From Nocardia transvalensis NBRC 15921 (GTDB lineage Bacteria > Actinomycetota > Actinomycetes > Mycobacteriales > Mycobacteriaceae): a DNA stretch of 64,000 bases. Shown here one piece after another: positions 25,181 through 34,086 of this stretch. How positions within the stretch are numbered: position 1 is the stretch's first letter; each line of letters begins with the position of its first letter. Position numbers and translations under genes: made by a program. The notes under the pieces are model-generated. The model did not search any database. It was not told the origin of the DNA and saw only the letters and a program-made list of their open reading frames with translations. The stretch lies in the NCBI RefSeq assembly GCF_000308875.1, contig NZ_BAGL01000063.1:62001-126000 (forward strand), in the 5' to 3' direction.

Positions 25181-25945
25181 ATGCGTCAGGATCCCGTGCA
25201 TGCCGTGATCGCGGTGAAGCACCTCGATCGGGCCAAGAGCCGACTCGCCGATCGGTTGCCACCCGGCGACCGGTCGCGCCTGGTGCTGGCCATGCTGTCG
25301 GATACGGTCACGGCCGCGGTGGCCGCGGGGCTGAGTTCGGTGACCGTCGTGACGCCCGATCCCGAGGTCGCGGCCACCGTGCGCGGGCTCGGCGCGACCG
25401 TGCATCCCGACCCCGCGACCGGCGACGCGCCCCGGGCCGCGGATGCCCGGAATGGGCGAATAGACTCGACCCGTCCGGGTACCGCTCCCGACAGCGGGCT
25501 CAACGCGGCGCTCATCGCCGGAGCGGCGGCGGTACGTGAACTCCACGGCGGGGTGGATCTGCTTGCGCTGCAAGCGGACCTGCCCGCACTGCGCCCGGAG
25601 GAACTGTCCGACATGCTGGCCACCGCTCCCGCCGGGCGCGCGATCGTCGCGGATCACGCCGGGCGGGGCACCGCGGCACTCCTGGTCCGCGACGCCGCGT
25701 CCCCGCTGGAACCACTGTTCGGCGGGGAGTCGGCGCGCCGCCACATCGATTCGGGTGCAAAGGATCTGGCCGGAGACTGGCCGGGTCTGCGACTGGACGT
25801 CGATACGGAGGCGGACCTCGACCGGGCGGTAGCGCTCGGGGTGGGTCCCGCGACCGCCGAGATATTGCGGACCATCGGCTGGCCCACACCTGTTCACCGG
25901 GATCTCATACGGAAGTACGCGGCGAATCACATGTGTGCTGGATGA
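25181..25945 (+). CDS. cofC: Phosphoenolpyruvate/2-phospho-L-lactate guanylyltransferase
   Basis: Activates phosphoenolpyruvate (in mycobacteria, where the enzyme is called FbiD) or 2-phospho-L-lactate with GTP in coenzyme F420 synthesis. 254 residues from ATG 25181, with GAGGA 4 bases upstream. The N-terminal AVIAVKHLDRAKSRLA is the nucleotide-binding signature, LLALQADLPALRPEEL holds the metal-binding aspartate, and LRLDVDTEADLDRAVALGVG ends the core. A Gly/Ala/Arg-rich insert near residues 80-105 has no equivalent in typical CofC. F420 production fits with the F420-type oxidase at 33.3 kb. Confidence 0.92.
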   Translation: MRQDPVHAVIAVKHLDRAKSRLADRLPPGDRSRLVLAMLSDTVTAAVAAGLSSVTVVTPDPEVAATVRGLGATVHPDPATGDAPRAADARNGRIDSTRPGTAPDSGLNAALIAGAAAVRELHGGVDLLALQADLPALRPEELSDMLATAPAGRAIVADHAGRGTAALLVRDAASPLEPLFGGESARRHIDSGAKDLAGDWPGLRLDVDTEADLDRAVALGVGPATAEILRTIGWPTPVHRDLIRKYAANHMCAG

Positions 25946-26011
25946 TCGCCGGAGTGGCGGTGTAGAGAGAGGAACGGCGGTGCCATGCGTGACATCGCCC
26001 GAGGGTAAGGG

Positions 26012-28195
26012 ATGATCGTGAGTGTGAGTGAAACGGAGACCGCCCAGCAGCAGCCGAGACTCCCGGCAGCACCGCCGGCGGCCACGCCGCCGCCCACCGT
26101 CACGGCGACACCGCAGTTGCCGGCCGATCGCTATCTCAATCGTGAACTGAGCTGGCTGGACTTCAACGCCCGGGTACTGGCCCTGGCCGAGGACACCTCG
26201 GAGCCGTTGCTCGAACGTGCCAAATTCCTCGCTATCTTCGCGTCGAACCTCGACGAGTTCTATATGGTCCGGGTCGCGGGCCTCAAGCGCCGCGCCGAGG
26301 CCGGACTGTCCGTGCGCTCCGCCGACGGGCTGACCCCCTCCGAACAACTCGAGCTGATCGCCAAGCGCACCCAGGAGCTGGCGGTGCGGCACGCACAGGT
26401 CTTCCTCGACGTGGTGCAGCCGGCGCTGGTGGATCAGGGCATCGCCATCATCGGCTGGTCGGATCTGGACGACGAAGAGCGCCGGCGGCTTTCGGGTTAC
26501 TTTCAGGACCAGGTCTTCCCGGTGCTGACCCCGCTCGCGGTGGATCCGGCGCACCCGTTCCCCTACATCAGCGGCCTGAGCCTCAATCTCGCTGTCACGG
26601 TGCGGGATTCCGATACCGGCGGCGAGCATTTCGCGCGCGTGAAGGTGCCGGACAACGTCGACCGGTTCGTCCGGGTCCGCCGCACCACCGCCGAGGGCGC
26701 TGTCGCGCGGCTCGCGGCATTCCTCCCGATGGAGGACCTGATCGCCGCGCACCTGGATCAGCTGTTCCCGGGAATGGACGTGGTGGAACAACATTCGTTC
26801 CGCATCACCCGCAACGCCGACTTCGAGGTCGACGAGGACCGCGACGAGGATTTGCTGCAGGCGCTCGAGCGCGAGCTGGCGCGGCGGCGCTTCGGATCGC
26901 CGGTCCGCCTGGAAGTCTCCGACGATATGACCGAGCACATGCTCGATCTGCTGCTGCGCGAACTCGACGTCGACCCCGGCGACGTGATCCAGGTGCCGGG
27001 CCTGCTCGACCTGTCGTGCCTGTGGCAGGTCTACGGGGTGGACCGGCCGCAGCTGAAGGACGCGCCCTACGTTCCGGCCACCCCCTCGGCCTTCGGCGAG
27101 CGGGAGACGCCCCGCAACGTCTTCGCCGCGCTGCGCGAGGGCGACGTGCTGGTCCACCACCCGTACGATTCGTTCTCCACCAGCGTGCAGCGGTTCATCG
27201 AACAGGCCGCCGCCGACCCGCAGGTGCTGGCGATCAAGCAGACGCTGTACCGCACCTCCGGCGACTCCCCCATCGTCAACGCGCTGATCGATGCCGCCGA
27301 GGCCGGTAAGCAGGTGGTGGCGCTGGTGGAGATCAAGGCCCGCTTCGACGAGCAGGCCAACATCAAATGGGCGCGGCAGTTGGAACAGGCCGGCGTGCAC
27401 GTGGTCTACGGCCTCATCGGCCTCAAGACCCACTGCAAGACCTGCCTGGTGGTGCGCCGCGAGGGCGCCACGATCCGCCGCTACTGCCACATCGGCACCG
27501 GCAACTACAACCCGAAGACGGCGCGGCTCTACGAGGATGTCGGATTGCTCACCGCCGCACCGGAAATCGGCGCCGACCTCACGGACCTGTTCAACTCCCT
27601 GACCGGGTACTCGCGGAAGGCCAACTACCGCAACCTGCTGGTGGCCCCGTCCAGCGTCCGCTCGGGCATCATCGAGCGGATCCGGCGCGAGACCGAACTC
27701 GCCCAGCAGGGGCTGCCGGCCCGGATCCGGTTGAAGGCCAACGCGATCGTCGACGAGCAGATCATCGACGCGCTCTACCGGGCGTCGCAGGCCGGGGTGC
27801 CGGTGCAGATCGTGGTGCGCGGCATCTGCGGGCTGCGACCCGGCGTTCCCGGCATGAGCGAGAATATCGAGGTGCGTTCGATTCTCGGGCGATTCCTCGA
27901 ACATTCGCGGGTGCTGCACTTCCGGGCCCAGGACGAGTTCTGGATCGGCAGCGCCGACATGATGCACCGCAACCTCGACCGGCGGGTGGAGGTGATGGCA
28001 CAGGTGAAGGACCGCCGGCTGTGCGAACGTCTGGAAGAGGTGTTCGACTCGGCCCTGCATCCCGCCACGCGCTGCTGGGTGCTCGAGGCGGACGGCGGCT
28101 GGCAGGCCCTGCCCGATCCGGATGTCCTCGACGGCGACCAGGTCAGAGACCATCAGGAGTACCTCATGCGGCTACGCCGCCCGGATCAGCAGTGA
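26012..28195 (+). CDS. ppk1: Polyphosphate kinase 1
   Basis: Reversible transfer of the ATP gamma-phosphate to polyphosphate. 727 residues, normal for the family. YLNRELSWLDFNARVLALAED opens the N-domain, and DLDEFYMVRVAG follows as NLDEFYMVRVAG. The autophosphorylated histidine lies in YCHIGTGNYNPKTARLYEDVG, with the second active-site histidine in MMHRNLDRRVEVMAQV. The first 45 residues are Pro/Ala-rich and dispensable-looking; ATG 26012, GTG 26018 and GTG 26024 are all possible starts. The stop overlaps the mutT1 GTG by 4 bases, so the pair is coupled. Confidence 0.97.
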   Translation: MIVSVSETETAQQQPRLPAAPPAATPPPTVTATPQLPADRYLNRELSWLDFNARVLALAEDTSEPLLERAKFLAIFASNLDEFYMVRVAGLKRRAEAGLSVRSADGLTPSEQLELIAKRTQELAVRHAQVFLDVVQPALVDQGIAIIGWSDLDDEERRRLSGYFQDQVFPVLTPLAVDPAHPFPYISGLSLNLAVTVRDSDTGGEHFARVKVPDNVDRFVRVRRTTAEGAVARLAAFLPMEDLIAAHLDQLFPGMDVVEQHSFRITRNADFEVDEDRDEDLLQALERELARRRFGSPVRLEVSDDMTEHMLDLLLRELDVDPGDVIQVPGLLDLSCLWQVYGVDRPQLKDAPYVPATPSAFGERETPRNVFAALREGDVLVHHPYDSFSTSVQRFIEQAAADPQVLAIKQTLYRTSGDSPIVNALIDAAEAGKQVVALVEIKARFDEQANIKWARQLEQAGVHVVYGLIGLKTHCKTCLVVRREGATIRRYCHIGTGNYNPKTARLYEDVGLLTAAPEIGADLTDLFNSLTGYSRKANYRNLLVAPSSVRSGIIERIRRETELAQQGLPARIRLKANAIVDEQIIDALYRASQAGVPVQIVVRGICGLRPGVPGMSENIEVRSILGRFLEHSRVLHFRAQDEFWIGSADMMHRNLDRRVEVMAQVKDRRLCERLEEVFDSALHPATRCWVLEADGGWQALPDPDVLDGDQVRDHQEYLMRLRRPDQQ

Positions 28196-29202
28196 GCCGG
28201 TCGGCGACGATGCGGGATGTCGAGGACCCCGGATTCTCCGACCCTCGGGTGAAAGCCAACATTCTCGCCGCCGGCGCCGTGCTGTGGCGCTGGGCGCCGC
28301 AGGGCGACACGGTCGAGGTGGCGCTGGTGCACCGGCCGAAATACAACGACTGGTCGCTGCCCAAGGGAAAACTGGATCCCGGTGAGACGCCGATGGTCGC
28401 TGCCGTCCGGGAGGTGGCCGAGGAAACCGGCCTGCACGGCCGCCTCGGCCGCTATCTCGGACATGTGACCTATCCGATCACCGGGCACCGGAAACTCAAG
28501 CGGGTGGATTACTGGGCGGCCTCGGCCGCCGACGGTGAGTTCGTCTCCAATTCGGAGGTCGACGAGCTGGTGTGGCATCCCGTCGACACCGTCATGGATC
28601 AGCTGTCGTATCCGATGGACCGCAGCATGGTCCGCAATTTCCTGCGGCTGCCGCCGGATACCGTCACCCTGCTGCTGGTGCGCCACGCCAAGGCGGGCCG
28701 CCGGGACCGTTTCAAGGGCGACGACGACGATCGCCCGCTCGAGAAGGCGGGCCGGGAACAGGCCCGGGCGCTGACGCCGAATCTGCTGGCGTTCGGGGCC
28801 ACCGAGATCTTCTCCGCGCCGCCGGTGCGCTGTGTGCAGACCGTGGAGCCCCTGGCCGAGGCGATCGGCGCCGACATCGTGCGAGAGCCGCTGCTGTCCG
28901 AAAGCGGTTATGCCGCAGCCCCGGACGCGGCCCTGGCTCGCATGCGTGAGCTGGCCGACACCGACGCCGTGCGGGTGATCTGCAGTCAGGGCAAGGTGAT
29001 TCCGCCGCTGCTGCGCGACTGGGCCGAAATCGACGGTGTCACACTGCCGCCCGCGCGCAACCGCAAGGGCACCATGTGGGTCCTGTCGCTGTCCGGCGGC
29101 AAGCTCCTCGCCGCCGACCACCACGACCGCGCCCTGCGCGCCCACAACAGCAAGCACGAATCGAAGCACACCGGAACGGATTCCACCGCCCGAAGCCGCT
29201 AG
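28192..29202 (+). CDS. mutT1: MutT1: Nudix hydrolase fused to a histidine phosphatase
   Basis: Hydrolyses 8-oxo-dGTP/8-oxo-GTP and diadenosine polyphosphates, keeping oxidised nucleotides out of DNA and RNA. 336 residues from GTG 28192, overlapping the ppk1 stop (GTGA); ATG 28210 is an alternative. The Nudix box runs from GKLDPGET to REVAEETG (about residues 58-80). From residue 160 a histidine-phosphatase domain starts with LLLVRHAKAGRRDRF, has the second arginine in FSAPPVRCVQT, and ends RNRKGTMWVLSLSGGKL. This two-domain layout is that of mycobacterial MutT1, and the ppk1-mutT1 neighbourhood is conserved. Confidence 0.95.
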   Translation: MSRSATMRDVEDPGFSDPRVKANILAAGAVLWRWAPQGDTVEVALVHRPKYNDWSLPKGKLDPGETPMVAAVREVAEETGLHGRLGRYLGHVTYPITGHRKLKRVDYWAASAADGEFVSNSEVDELVWHPVDTVMDQLSYPMDRSMVRNFLRLPPDTVTLLLVRHAKAGRRDRFKGDDDDRPLEKAGREQARALTPNLLAFGATEIFSAPPVRCVQTVEPLAEAIGADIVREPLLSESGYAAAPDAALARMRELADTDAVRVICSQGKVIPPLLRDWAEIDGVTLPPARNRKGTMWVLSLSGGKLLAADHHDRALRAHNSKHESKHTGTDSTARSR

Positions 29203-29368
29203 CCCCTTCGCGCACAACGGAAGCGCCGATCTCACCCTCAACGGATGAAGACCGGCCCTCACCCCCGAGTGCCGAACCGCGCGCGAGCGGCTCATCGTCA
29301 TCCTGAATACCCCAGCCGCGCACAGACGGTCCGGCATCACCCTCGATCACCCCGGCATCGCACATCGA

Positions 29369-29476
29369 TGCCCGGCCCCACGCACGAAGCGGCCCGGCAT
29401 CACCCAATGCCCGCCCCCACACACGAAGCGGCCCGGCTTCACCCAATGCCCGGCCCTATACGCACGAAGCGGCCCC
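29369..29476. repeat. 39-bp tandem repeat downstream of mutT1
   Basis: Units 29369-29407 and 29408-29446 are near identical, and a partial third runs from 29447 into the hupB terminator. Each begins ATGCCCG and contains CACGAAGCGGCCCGGC. The CGAAGCGGCCCCGG segment is part of the terminator stem, so the array may have grown from that hairpin. The 307-bp gap 29203-29509 contains nothing else I can support; a plus-strand open frame through the repeat runs into hupB antisense and is rejected. Confidence 0.75.
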
Positions 29477-29497
29477 GGCGTTGGCCGGGGCCGCTTT
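29468..29497 (-). terminator. Terminator of hupB
   Basis: AGCGGCCCCGGC (29469-29480), loop GTTG, and the exact complement (29485-29496) make a very stable stem with one more A-T pair at its base, 13 bases beyond the hupB stop. No T-tract is present on the hupB strand. Confidence 0.75.
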
Positions 29498-29509
29498 CGC
29501 GTTGTTCCG

Positions 29510-30172
29510 TCAGCGACGCGTGGTCCGCTTGGCAGCGGTGCGCTTGGCGGCCGTCTTCTTGGCCGGGGCCTTCTTGGCCGCGGTCTTCTTGGCGGCGGCC
29601 TTGGCCGGGGCCTTCTTGGCCGCTGTCTTCTTCACCGTCGACTTGGCGGCGGTCTTCTTGGCGGCGGGCGCCTTCTTGGCCGTCGTCTTCTTGACGGTGG
29701 CCTTCTTCGCGGCCGGAGCCTTCTTCGCCGGAGCGGCCTTCTTGGCGGTCGTCTTCTTCGCGACCGTCTTCTTGGCGGCTGTCTTCTTGGCCGTGGTCTT
29801 CTTCGCGGCGGCCTTCTTGGCCGTCTTCTTGGCCGCACCCGACACCGGCGCTGCGACACCGCGTTTCACGGCCGGACCGGCCGCCGCGATCTTCTGCTTA
29901 CCCGCGATGATCGCCTTGAACTGCGCACCGGGCCGGAATGCCGGCACCGAAGTGGGCTTCACCTTGACGGTTTCGCCGGTGCGGGGGTTACGCGCCACCC
30001 GCGCCGCACGCTTGCGCTGTTCGAACACACCGAATCCGGTGATGGTGACACTCTGACCCTTGTTCACAGCACGCACGATCGTGTCGACAATCTGCTCGAC
30101 TGCCGCAGTGGCCGTGCGCCTGTCAGTACCCAACTTTTCGGTCAGAACGTCGATCAGTTCCGCCTTGTTCAT
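29510..30172 (-). CDS. hupB: Histone-like nucleoid protein HupB with Lys/Ala-rich tail
   Basis: 220 residues. Residues 1-90 are a complete HU fold (MNKAELIDVLTEKLGTDRRTATAAVEQIVDTIV; GFGVFEQRKRAARVARNPRTGE is the DNA-binding arm). Residues 100-220 are low-complexity repeats of the KKTAAKK/KKAPAKK type ending KRTTRR, like eukaryotic linker histone H1 and mycobacterial HupB. It compacts the chromosome, and the tail also binds DNA and is a site of lysine modification in mycobacteria. It lies between mutT1 (convergent) and leuD (downstream of its promoter side), as in M. tuberculosis. Confidence 0.97.
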   Translation of the reverse strand: MNKAELIDVLTEKLGTDRRTATAAVEQIVDTIVRAVNKGQSVTITGFGVFEQRKRAARVARNPRTGETVKVKPTSVPAFRPGAQFKAIIAGKQKIAAAGPAVKRGVAAPVSGAAKKTAKKAAAKKTTAKKTAAKKTVAKKTTAKKAAPAKKAPAAKKATVKKTTAKKAPAAKKTAAKSTVKKTAAKKAPAKAAAKKTAAKKAPAKKTAAKRTAAKRTTRR

Positions 30173-30248
30173 TGAATCCTCCGCAGACTAATGGCCCGTC
30201 GTCGGACCGACTAGGTACCACGGTAAACCCTCAATGGGCAAGAGTCTA

Positions 30249-30281
30249 TGTGCCACGCCAAATTTCATGTGGCGTGGCACA
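30249..30281 (-). terminator. Terminator of leuCD
   Basis: TGTGCCACGCCA (30249-30260) and its exact complement (30270-30281) form a 12-bp stem with a 9-base loop, about 48 bases beyond the leuD stop in the direction of transcription. It separates leuCD from the hupB promoter. Confidence 0.65.
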
Positions 30282-30328
30282 CGCGCAGCAACCGTGATTG
30301 GTAGCTCCCAGCTAACACCCAGGACTGT

Positions 30329-30937
30329 TTACACCTGCGAAATAGCGTCCGGAATGGTGGTGGGTTTCCATGTTGGCCTTGCCTTTTCGAAGGCGCTGAT
30401 GGCGTCTTCCCGCCGGAGTGTCAGGCCGATGTCGTCCAGTCCCTCCAGCAGACGCCACCTGGTGTAGTCGTCAATTTCGAAGGGCAACACGGTGGTTCCA
30501 GCGGTCACGGACCGGGCCTCGAGGTCCACGATCAATTCCAGACCGGGCCGTTCCTCGAGCAACTTCCAGAGCAATTCGACATCATGTTGTGACATCTGGG
30601 CCGCCACCAGGCCGCCCTTCCCGGAGTTGCCCCGGAAGATGTCCGCGAAGCGCGACGAGATCACGACCCGGAAGCCGTAGTCCATCAGCGCCCAGACCGC
30701 ATGCTCACGGGAGGAACCCGTGCCGAAATCCGGACCGGCCACCAGGACAGAGCCCCGGTTGTAGGGCTCGGTGTTCAGAATGAACGCCGGATCCGAGCGC
30801 CAGGCCGAGAACAGCCCGTCCTCGAATCCCGTACGGGTCACCCGCTTCAGATAGACCGCCGGGATGATCTGATCGGTGTCGACGTTGGACCGGCGCAGCG
30901 GCACACCGATCCCCTTGTGCACCTTGAACGGTTCCAT
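30329..30937 (-). CDS. leuD: 3-isopropylmalate dehydratase small subunit
   Basis: Swivelling-domain subunit of isopropylmalate isomerase, the second step of leucine synthesis. 202 residues. FKVHKGIGVPLRRSNVDTDQIIPAVYLK and the substrate-binding loop VAGPDFGTGSSREHAVWAL are diagnostic. It follows leuC after 34 bases on the same strand, so the two subunits are made from one transcript. Confidence 0.96.
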   Translation of the reverse strand: MEPFKVHKGIGVPLRRSNVDTDQIIPAVYLKRVTRTGFEDGLFSAWRSDPAFILNTEPYNRGSVLVAGPDFGTGSSREHAVWALMDYGFRVVISSRFADIFRGNSGKGGLVAAQMSQHDVELLWKLLEERPGLELIVDLEARSVTAGTTVLPFEIDDYTRWRLLEGLDDIGLTLRREDAISAFEKARPTWKPTTIPDAISQV

Positions 30938-30971
30938 GGTTCTCCTCCAAAGTCTGTGAAAAATCGCCCTA

Positions 30972-32396
30972 TCAGTTCAGATCGGCCGGTGAGGACAGCG
31001 TTCCCCGCACCGCCGTAGCGGCCGCGACCAGCGGCGAAACCAGATGTGTGCGCCCGCCTTTGCCCTGCCGGCCCTCGAAGTTGCGGTTCGACGTCGAGGC
31101 ACAGCGCTGACCGGGGGAAAGCTGATCGGGATTCATGCCCAGGCACATCGAGCAGCCCGCCTGGCGCCATTCCGCGCCGGCCGCGGTGAATATGTCACCC
31201 AGTCCCTCGGATTCGGCCTGGGCCCGTACCCGCATCGATCCCGGCACGATCAACATCCGCACGCCGTCGGCCACCTTGCGGCCCTCCAATACCTCCGCCA
31301 CGGCGCGCAGATCCTCGATGCGGCCGTTGGTGCAGGAACCGACGAATACCGTATCGACCCCGACCTCGCGAAGCGGAGTTCCGGGCTCCAAATCCATGTA
31401 TCGCAGCGCCTTCTCGGCCGACTCCCGCGCCGTTTCGTCGGTGATATCCGCCGGATTCGGCACGGAATCGCCCAGCGGGGCGCCCTGACCGGGATTGGTG
31501 CCCCAGGTAACGAACGGGGTCAGCGTCGCGGCGTCGATATGCACCTCGGCGTCGAATTCGGCGCCCTCGTCGGTCTTCAGCGCGCCCCACGCGGCCACCG
31601 CGGCATCCCAGTCCGCGCCCTGCGGCGCGTGCGGGCGGCCCTTCAGGAATGCGTAGGTGACCTCGTCGGGAGCGACCATGCCCGCGCGGGCGCCCGCCTC
31701 GATGGACATGTTGCACATCGTCATCCGGGCCTCCATGGACATGGCCCGCACGGCGTCGCCGCGGTACTCCAGAACATAACCCTGGCCACCACCGGTGCCG
31801 ATGCGCGCGATCACGGCCAGGATCACGTCCTTGCTCGTGACGCCCGGCGGCAGTTCGCCGTCGATATTGATCGCCATGGTCTTGAAGGGCCGCAGCGACA
31901 GCGTCTGGGTCGCGAGTACGTGCTCGACCTCGCTGGTCCCGATGCCCATCGCCAGCGCGCCGAACGCGCCGTGCGTGGAGGTGTGCGAATCGCCGCAGAC
32001 CACCGTGGTGCCCGGCTGGGTCAGGCCCAGCTGCGGGCCGACCACGTGGACGATGCCCTGCTCGATATCGCCCATCGGGTAGAGCCGGACACCGAATTCG
32101 GCGCAATTGCGCCGCAGCGTCTCGACCTGGGTCCGGGAAACGGGGTCCGCGATCGGCTTGTCGATATCGACGGTCGGGACGTTGTGGTCCTCGGTGGCGA
32201 TGGTGAGGTCGGTCCGCCGCACCGGCCGGCCGGCCGCGCGCAGGCCGTCGAAGGCCTGCGGGCTGGTCACCTCGTGCACCAGGTGCAGGTCGATATAGAT
32301 GAGGTCGGGTTCACGCGCGTCGCCCTCCCCCGCGCCGCGGGCGACGACGTGCTGGTCCCAGACCTTTTCCGCCAGGGTGCGTGGCCGCTCGGCCAT
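30972..32396 (-). CDS. leuC: 3-isopropylmalate dehydratase large subunit
   Basis: 4Fe-4S catalytic subunit of isopropylmalate isomerase, converting 2- to 3-isopropylmalate. 474 residues. VCGDSHTSTHGAFGALAMGIGTSEVEHVLATQ, VGSCTNGRIEDLR and GCSMCLGMNPDQLSPGQRCASTSNRNFEGRQG-type segments carry the three cluster cysteines. It is divergent from an IclR regulator (LtbR in corynebacteria) that is known to repress leuCD there, with 95 bases between. Confidence 0.96.
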   Translation of the reverse strand: MAERPRTLAEKVWDQHVVARGAGEGDAREPDLIYIDLHLVHEVTSPQAFDGLRAAGRPVRRTDLTIATEDHNVPTVDIDKPIADPVSRTQVETLRRNCAEFGVRLYPMGDIEQGIVHVVGPQLGLTQPGTTVVCGDSHTSTHGAFGALAMGIGTSEVEHVLATQTLSLRPFKTMAINIDGELPPGVTSKDVILAVIARIGTGGGQGYVLEYRGDAVRAMSMEARMTMCNMSIEAGARAGMVAPDEVTYAFLKGRPHAPQGADWDAAVAAWGALKTDEGAEFDAEVHIDAATLTPFVTWGTNPGQGAPLGDSVPNPADITDETARESAEKALRYMDLEPGTPLREVGVDTVFVGSCTNGRIEDLRAVAEVLEGRKVADGVRMLIVPGSMRVRAQAESEGLGDIFTAAGAEWRQAGCSMCLGMNPDQLSPGQRCASTSNRNFEGRQGKGGRTHLVSPLVAAATAVRGTLSSPADLN

Positions 32397-32461
32397 CTGT
32401 GCTCTCGCTTTCGCTCGGATCCGCGCCGAAGTGGGCTGACGACGCGGCTACGGTTTGCAAA

Positions 32462-32476
32462 TCTCAGCATACGAGA
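32462..32476. promoter_or_regulatory. Possible IclR (LtbR) operator between leuC and the regulator gene
   Basis: TCTC, a 7-base spacer, GAGA is an inverted repeat in the 95-bp divergent gap; a TTTGCAAA sits just to its left (32454-32461) and another GAGAC at 32494-32498. IclR proteins usually bind a short palindrome between themselves and their target, but this assignment rests on position and symmetry alone. Confidence 0.3.
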
Positions 32477-32491
32477 CGCTAATATCGTTCT

Positions 32492-33193
32492 ATGAGACAG
32501 CATAGCGGTATCGGGGTACTCGACAAAGCCATGGCCGTGCTCTACGCGGCCGCCGAGCAGCCCTGTGGCCTCAACGAGCTGTGCACCCGCACCGGACTGC
32601 CGCGCGCCACCGCGCACCGGCTGGCCGTGGGGCTCGAGGTGCACCGCATGCTCGCCCGGGACGCCAACGGGCTCTGGCGGCCGGGCCCGGCCCTCTCGGA
32701 ACTGGCGACCACCGCCGAGGATCCGCTGCTGGACGCCGCCGCGGCCATCCTGCCCCGGCTGCGCGAGATCACCGGCGAGAGCGTGCAGCTCTACCGGCTC
32801 GACGGCCATTCCCGCGTCTGCGTCGCCGCGCTGGAACCGGCCGCCGGGCTGCGCGACACCGTACCGGTGGGCGCCCGGCTGCCGCTCACCGCGGGTTCGG
32901 CGGCCAAGGTGCTGCTGGCCTGGGCGGACCCCGAACTGCAGCGGGGGGTGCTGGCGGATGCGGTGTTCGGCGAGCGAGCGCTGACGGAGGTGCGCCGCCG
33001 CGGCTGGGCGCAGAGCGCCGGCGAGCGCGCGGCCGGGGTGGCCAGCATCTCCGCGCCGGTGCGGGACTCGTCGGGTGCGGTGGTGGCGGCCGTGTCGGTG
33101 TCGGGGCCGATCGATCGGATGGGGAGGCGGCCGGGGGCGCGCTGGGCTGCGGATCTCGTTGCCGCCGCCGATGCGCTGCACAAACGTCTGTAG
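32492..33193 (+). CDS. IclR-family regulator, probable LtbR orthologue
   Basis: 233 residues. The N-terminal winged helix (IGVLDKAMAVLYAAAEQPCGLNELCTRTGLPRATAHRLAVGLE) and C-terminal ligand domain (VQLYRLDGHSRVCVAALEP; RGWAQSAGERAAGVASISAPV) are complete. It is divergent from leuC. In Corynebacterium glutamicum the gene in this position, ltbR, represses leuCD and tryptophan genes; the same role is inferred here from synteny. ATG 32492 lacks a clear ribosome-binding site and may be near-leaderless. A REP-like palindrome follows the stop. Confidence 0.88.
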   Translation: MRQHSGIGVLDKAMAVLYAAAEQPCGLNELCTRTGLPRATAHRLAVGLEVHRMLARDANGLWRPGPALSELATTAEDPLLDAAAAILPRLREITGESVQLYRLDGHSRVCVAALEPAAGLRDTVPVGARLPLTAGSAAKVLLAWADPELQRGVLADAVFGERALTEVRRRGWAQSAGERAAGVASISAPVRDSSGAVVAAVSVSGPIDRMGRRPGARWAADLVAAADALHKRL

Positions 33194-33202
33194 GGGTGTG
33201 GA

Positions 33203-33225
33203 TTCCGGCCAAAAGCGTGCCGGAA
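33203..33225 (+). repeat. REP-like palindrome copy 5
   Basis: Stem TTCCGGC/GCCGGAA around CAAAAGCGT, 9 bases after the IclR stop and in the same orientation. It has no inverted partner; the next gene is on the same strand. Confidence 0.88.
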
Positions 33226-33337
33226 AAAACAGCGAGGCCCGGAGGGCCTTGGGAGTGAGGGCAGACGCGGAGTGGTCGGGAGTCTGTGACGAACGCCGCT
33301 GTGACGCGGGCCATACGGCGTAAAGTACAGTCGGCTC

Positions 33338-33838
33338 ATGGGAGTAAATCAACGCGCTCAGATCGTGATGTCCGACGCGGAGATCGCCGATTTTCTCGAG
33401 CACAGCCGCATCGTCAACCTGGCCACGCTGGGCAAAACGGGGCTGCCGCACCTGACCGCCATGTGGTACGGCCTGGTCGACGGGGAGATCTGGTTCGAGA
33501 CGAAGGCCAAGTCGCAGAAGGCGGTCAACATCCGCCGCGATCCGCGGGTGACGGTGCTGGTGGAGGCCGGCGACACCTACAACCGGCTGCGCGGGGTCTC
33601 GATGGAGGGGCGCGCGGAGATCGTCGACGATCCCGAGGCGCTGTTCAAGGTCGGCGTGAGCGTGTGGGAGCGCTACACGGGCCCATATTCGGAGGAGGTC
33701 CGCCCGATGGTGGAGGCGATGCTGAACAAGCGCGTCGCGATCCGGGTGGTGCCCGAGCGGACCCGCAGCTGGGATCACCGGAAGCTGGGCCTGCCGGAGA
33801 TGCCCGCGGGCGGCAGCACCTGGCCGCCGCAGCCGTGA
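33338..33838 (+). CDS. F420/FMN-dependent split-barrel oxidoreductase
   Basis: 166 residues with a pyridoxamine-5'-phosphate-oxidase-like split barrel: FLEHSRIVNLATLGKTGLPHLTAMWY, then KSQKAVNIRRDPRVTVLVEAG and LRGVSMEGRAEIV. The homologue in the same position in M. tuberculosis (Rv2991) belongs to the F420-binding branch of this family, and a cofC gene for F420 synthesis is nearby, so F420 is the more likely cofactor. The reaction is unknown. ATG 33338 has no strong ribosome-binding site. A 13-bp stem terminator follows. Confidence 0.85.
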   Translation: MGVNQRAQIVMSDAEIADFLEHSRIVNLATLGKTGLPHLTAMWYGLVDGEIWFETKAKSQKAVNIRRDPRVTVLVEAGDTYNRLRGVSMEGRAEIVDDPEALFKVGVSVWERYTGPYSEEVRPMVEAMLNKRVAIRVVPERTRSWDHRKLGLPEMPAGGSTWPPQP

Positions 33839-33850
33839 GGCGGATATGAA

Positions 33851-33881
33851 AAAACCCTCCAGCACCAGGCTGGAGGGTTTT
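33851..33881. terminator. Bidirectional terminator between the F420-type oxidase and tRNA-Glu
   Basis: AAAACCCTCCAGC (33851-33863), loop ACCAG, and its exact complement (33869-33881) form a 13-bp stem that ends in four T on either strand. It fits Rho-independent ends of both the oxidase gene and the tRNA transcript arriving from the right. Confidence 0.85.
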
Positions 33882-33884
33882 CAG

Positions 33885-33957
33885 TAGCCCCGACGGGATT
33901 TGAACCCGCGCTACCGCCTTGAGAGGGCGGCGTCCTAGGCCGCTAGACGACGGGGCC
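33885..33957 (-). tRNA. tRNA-Glu (anticodon CTC)
   Basis: 73 bases. The acceptor arms GGCCCCG/CGGGGCT, the D-arm, the anticodon stem CCGCC/GGCGG with loop CTCTCAA, and the T-arm with GGTTCAAATCC are all present on the minus strand. No CCA is encoded. It is transcribed toward the bidirectional terminator, downstream of tRNA-Gln and gltX. Confidence 0.95.
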
Positions 33958-34086
33958 AGGAAATTGATCTCCGGAAGGAGGTCTCCGCTGTGGGAGGCCC
34001 GGCCAGCTTACCGGCCGGAGCCCGGCGAACCAAATCACCAGGATGCCACCCGTCCCGGCCGCGAACCGAGACGGAGACATTCTCCG

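Noticed and set aside
29245..29694. Plus-strand frame through the 39-bp repeats into hupB
   Set aside because: The apparent tandem peptide repeat is continuous with antisense hupB sequence of Phe/Leu/Ala runs, the usual reverse reading of Lys/Ala codons. No ribosome-binding site.
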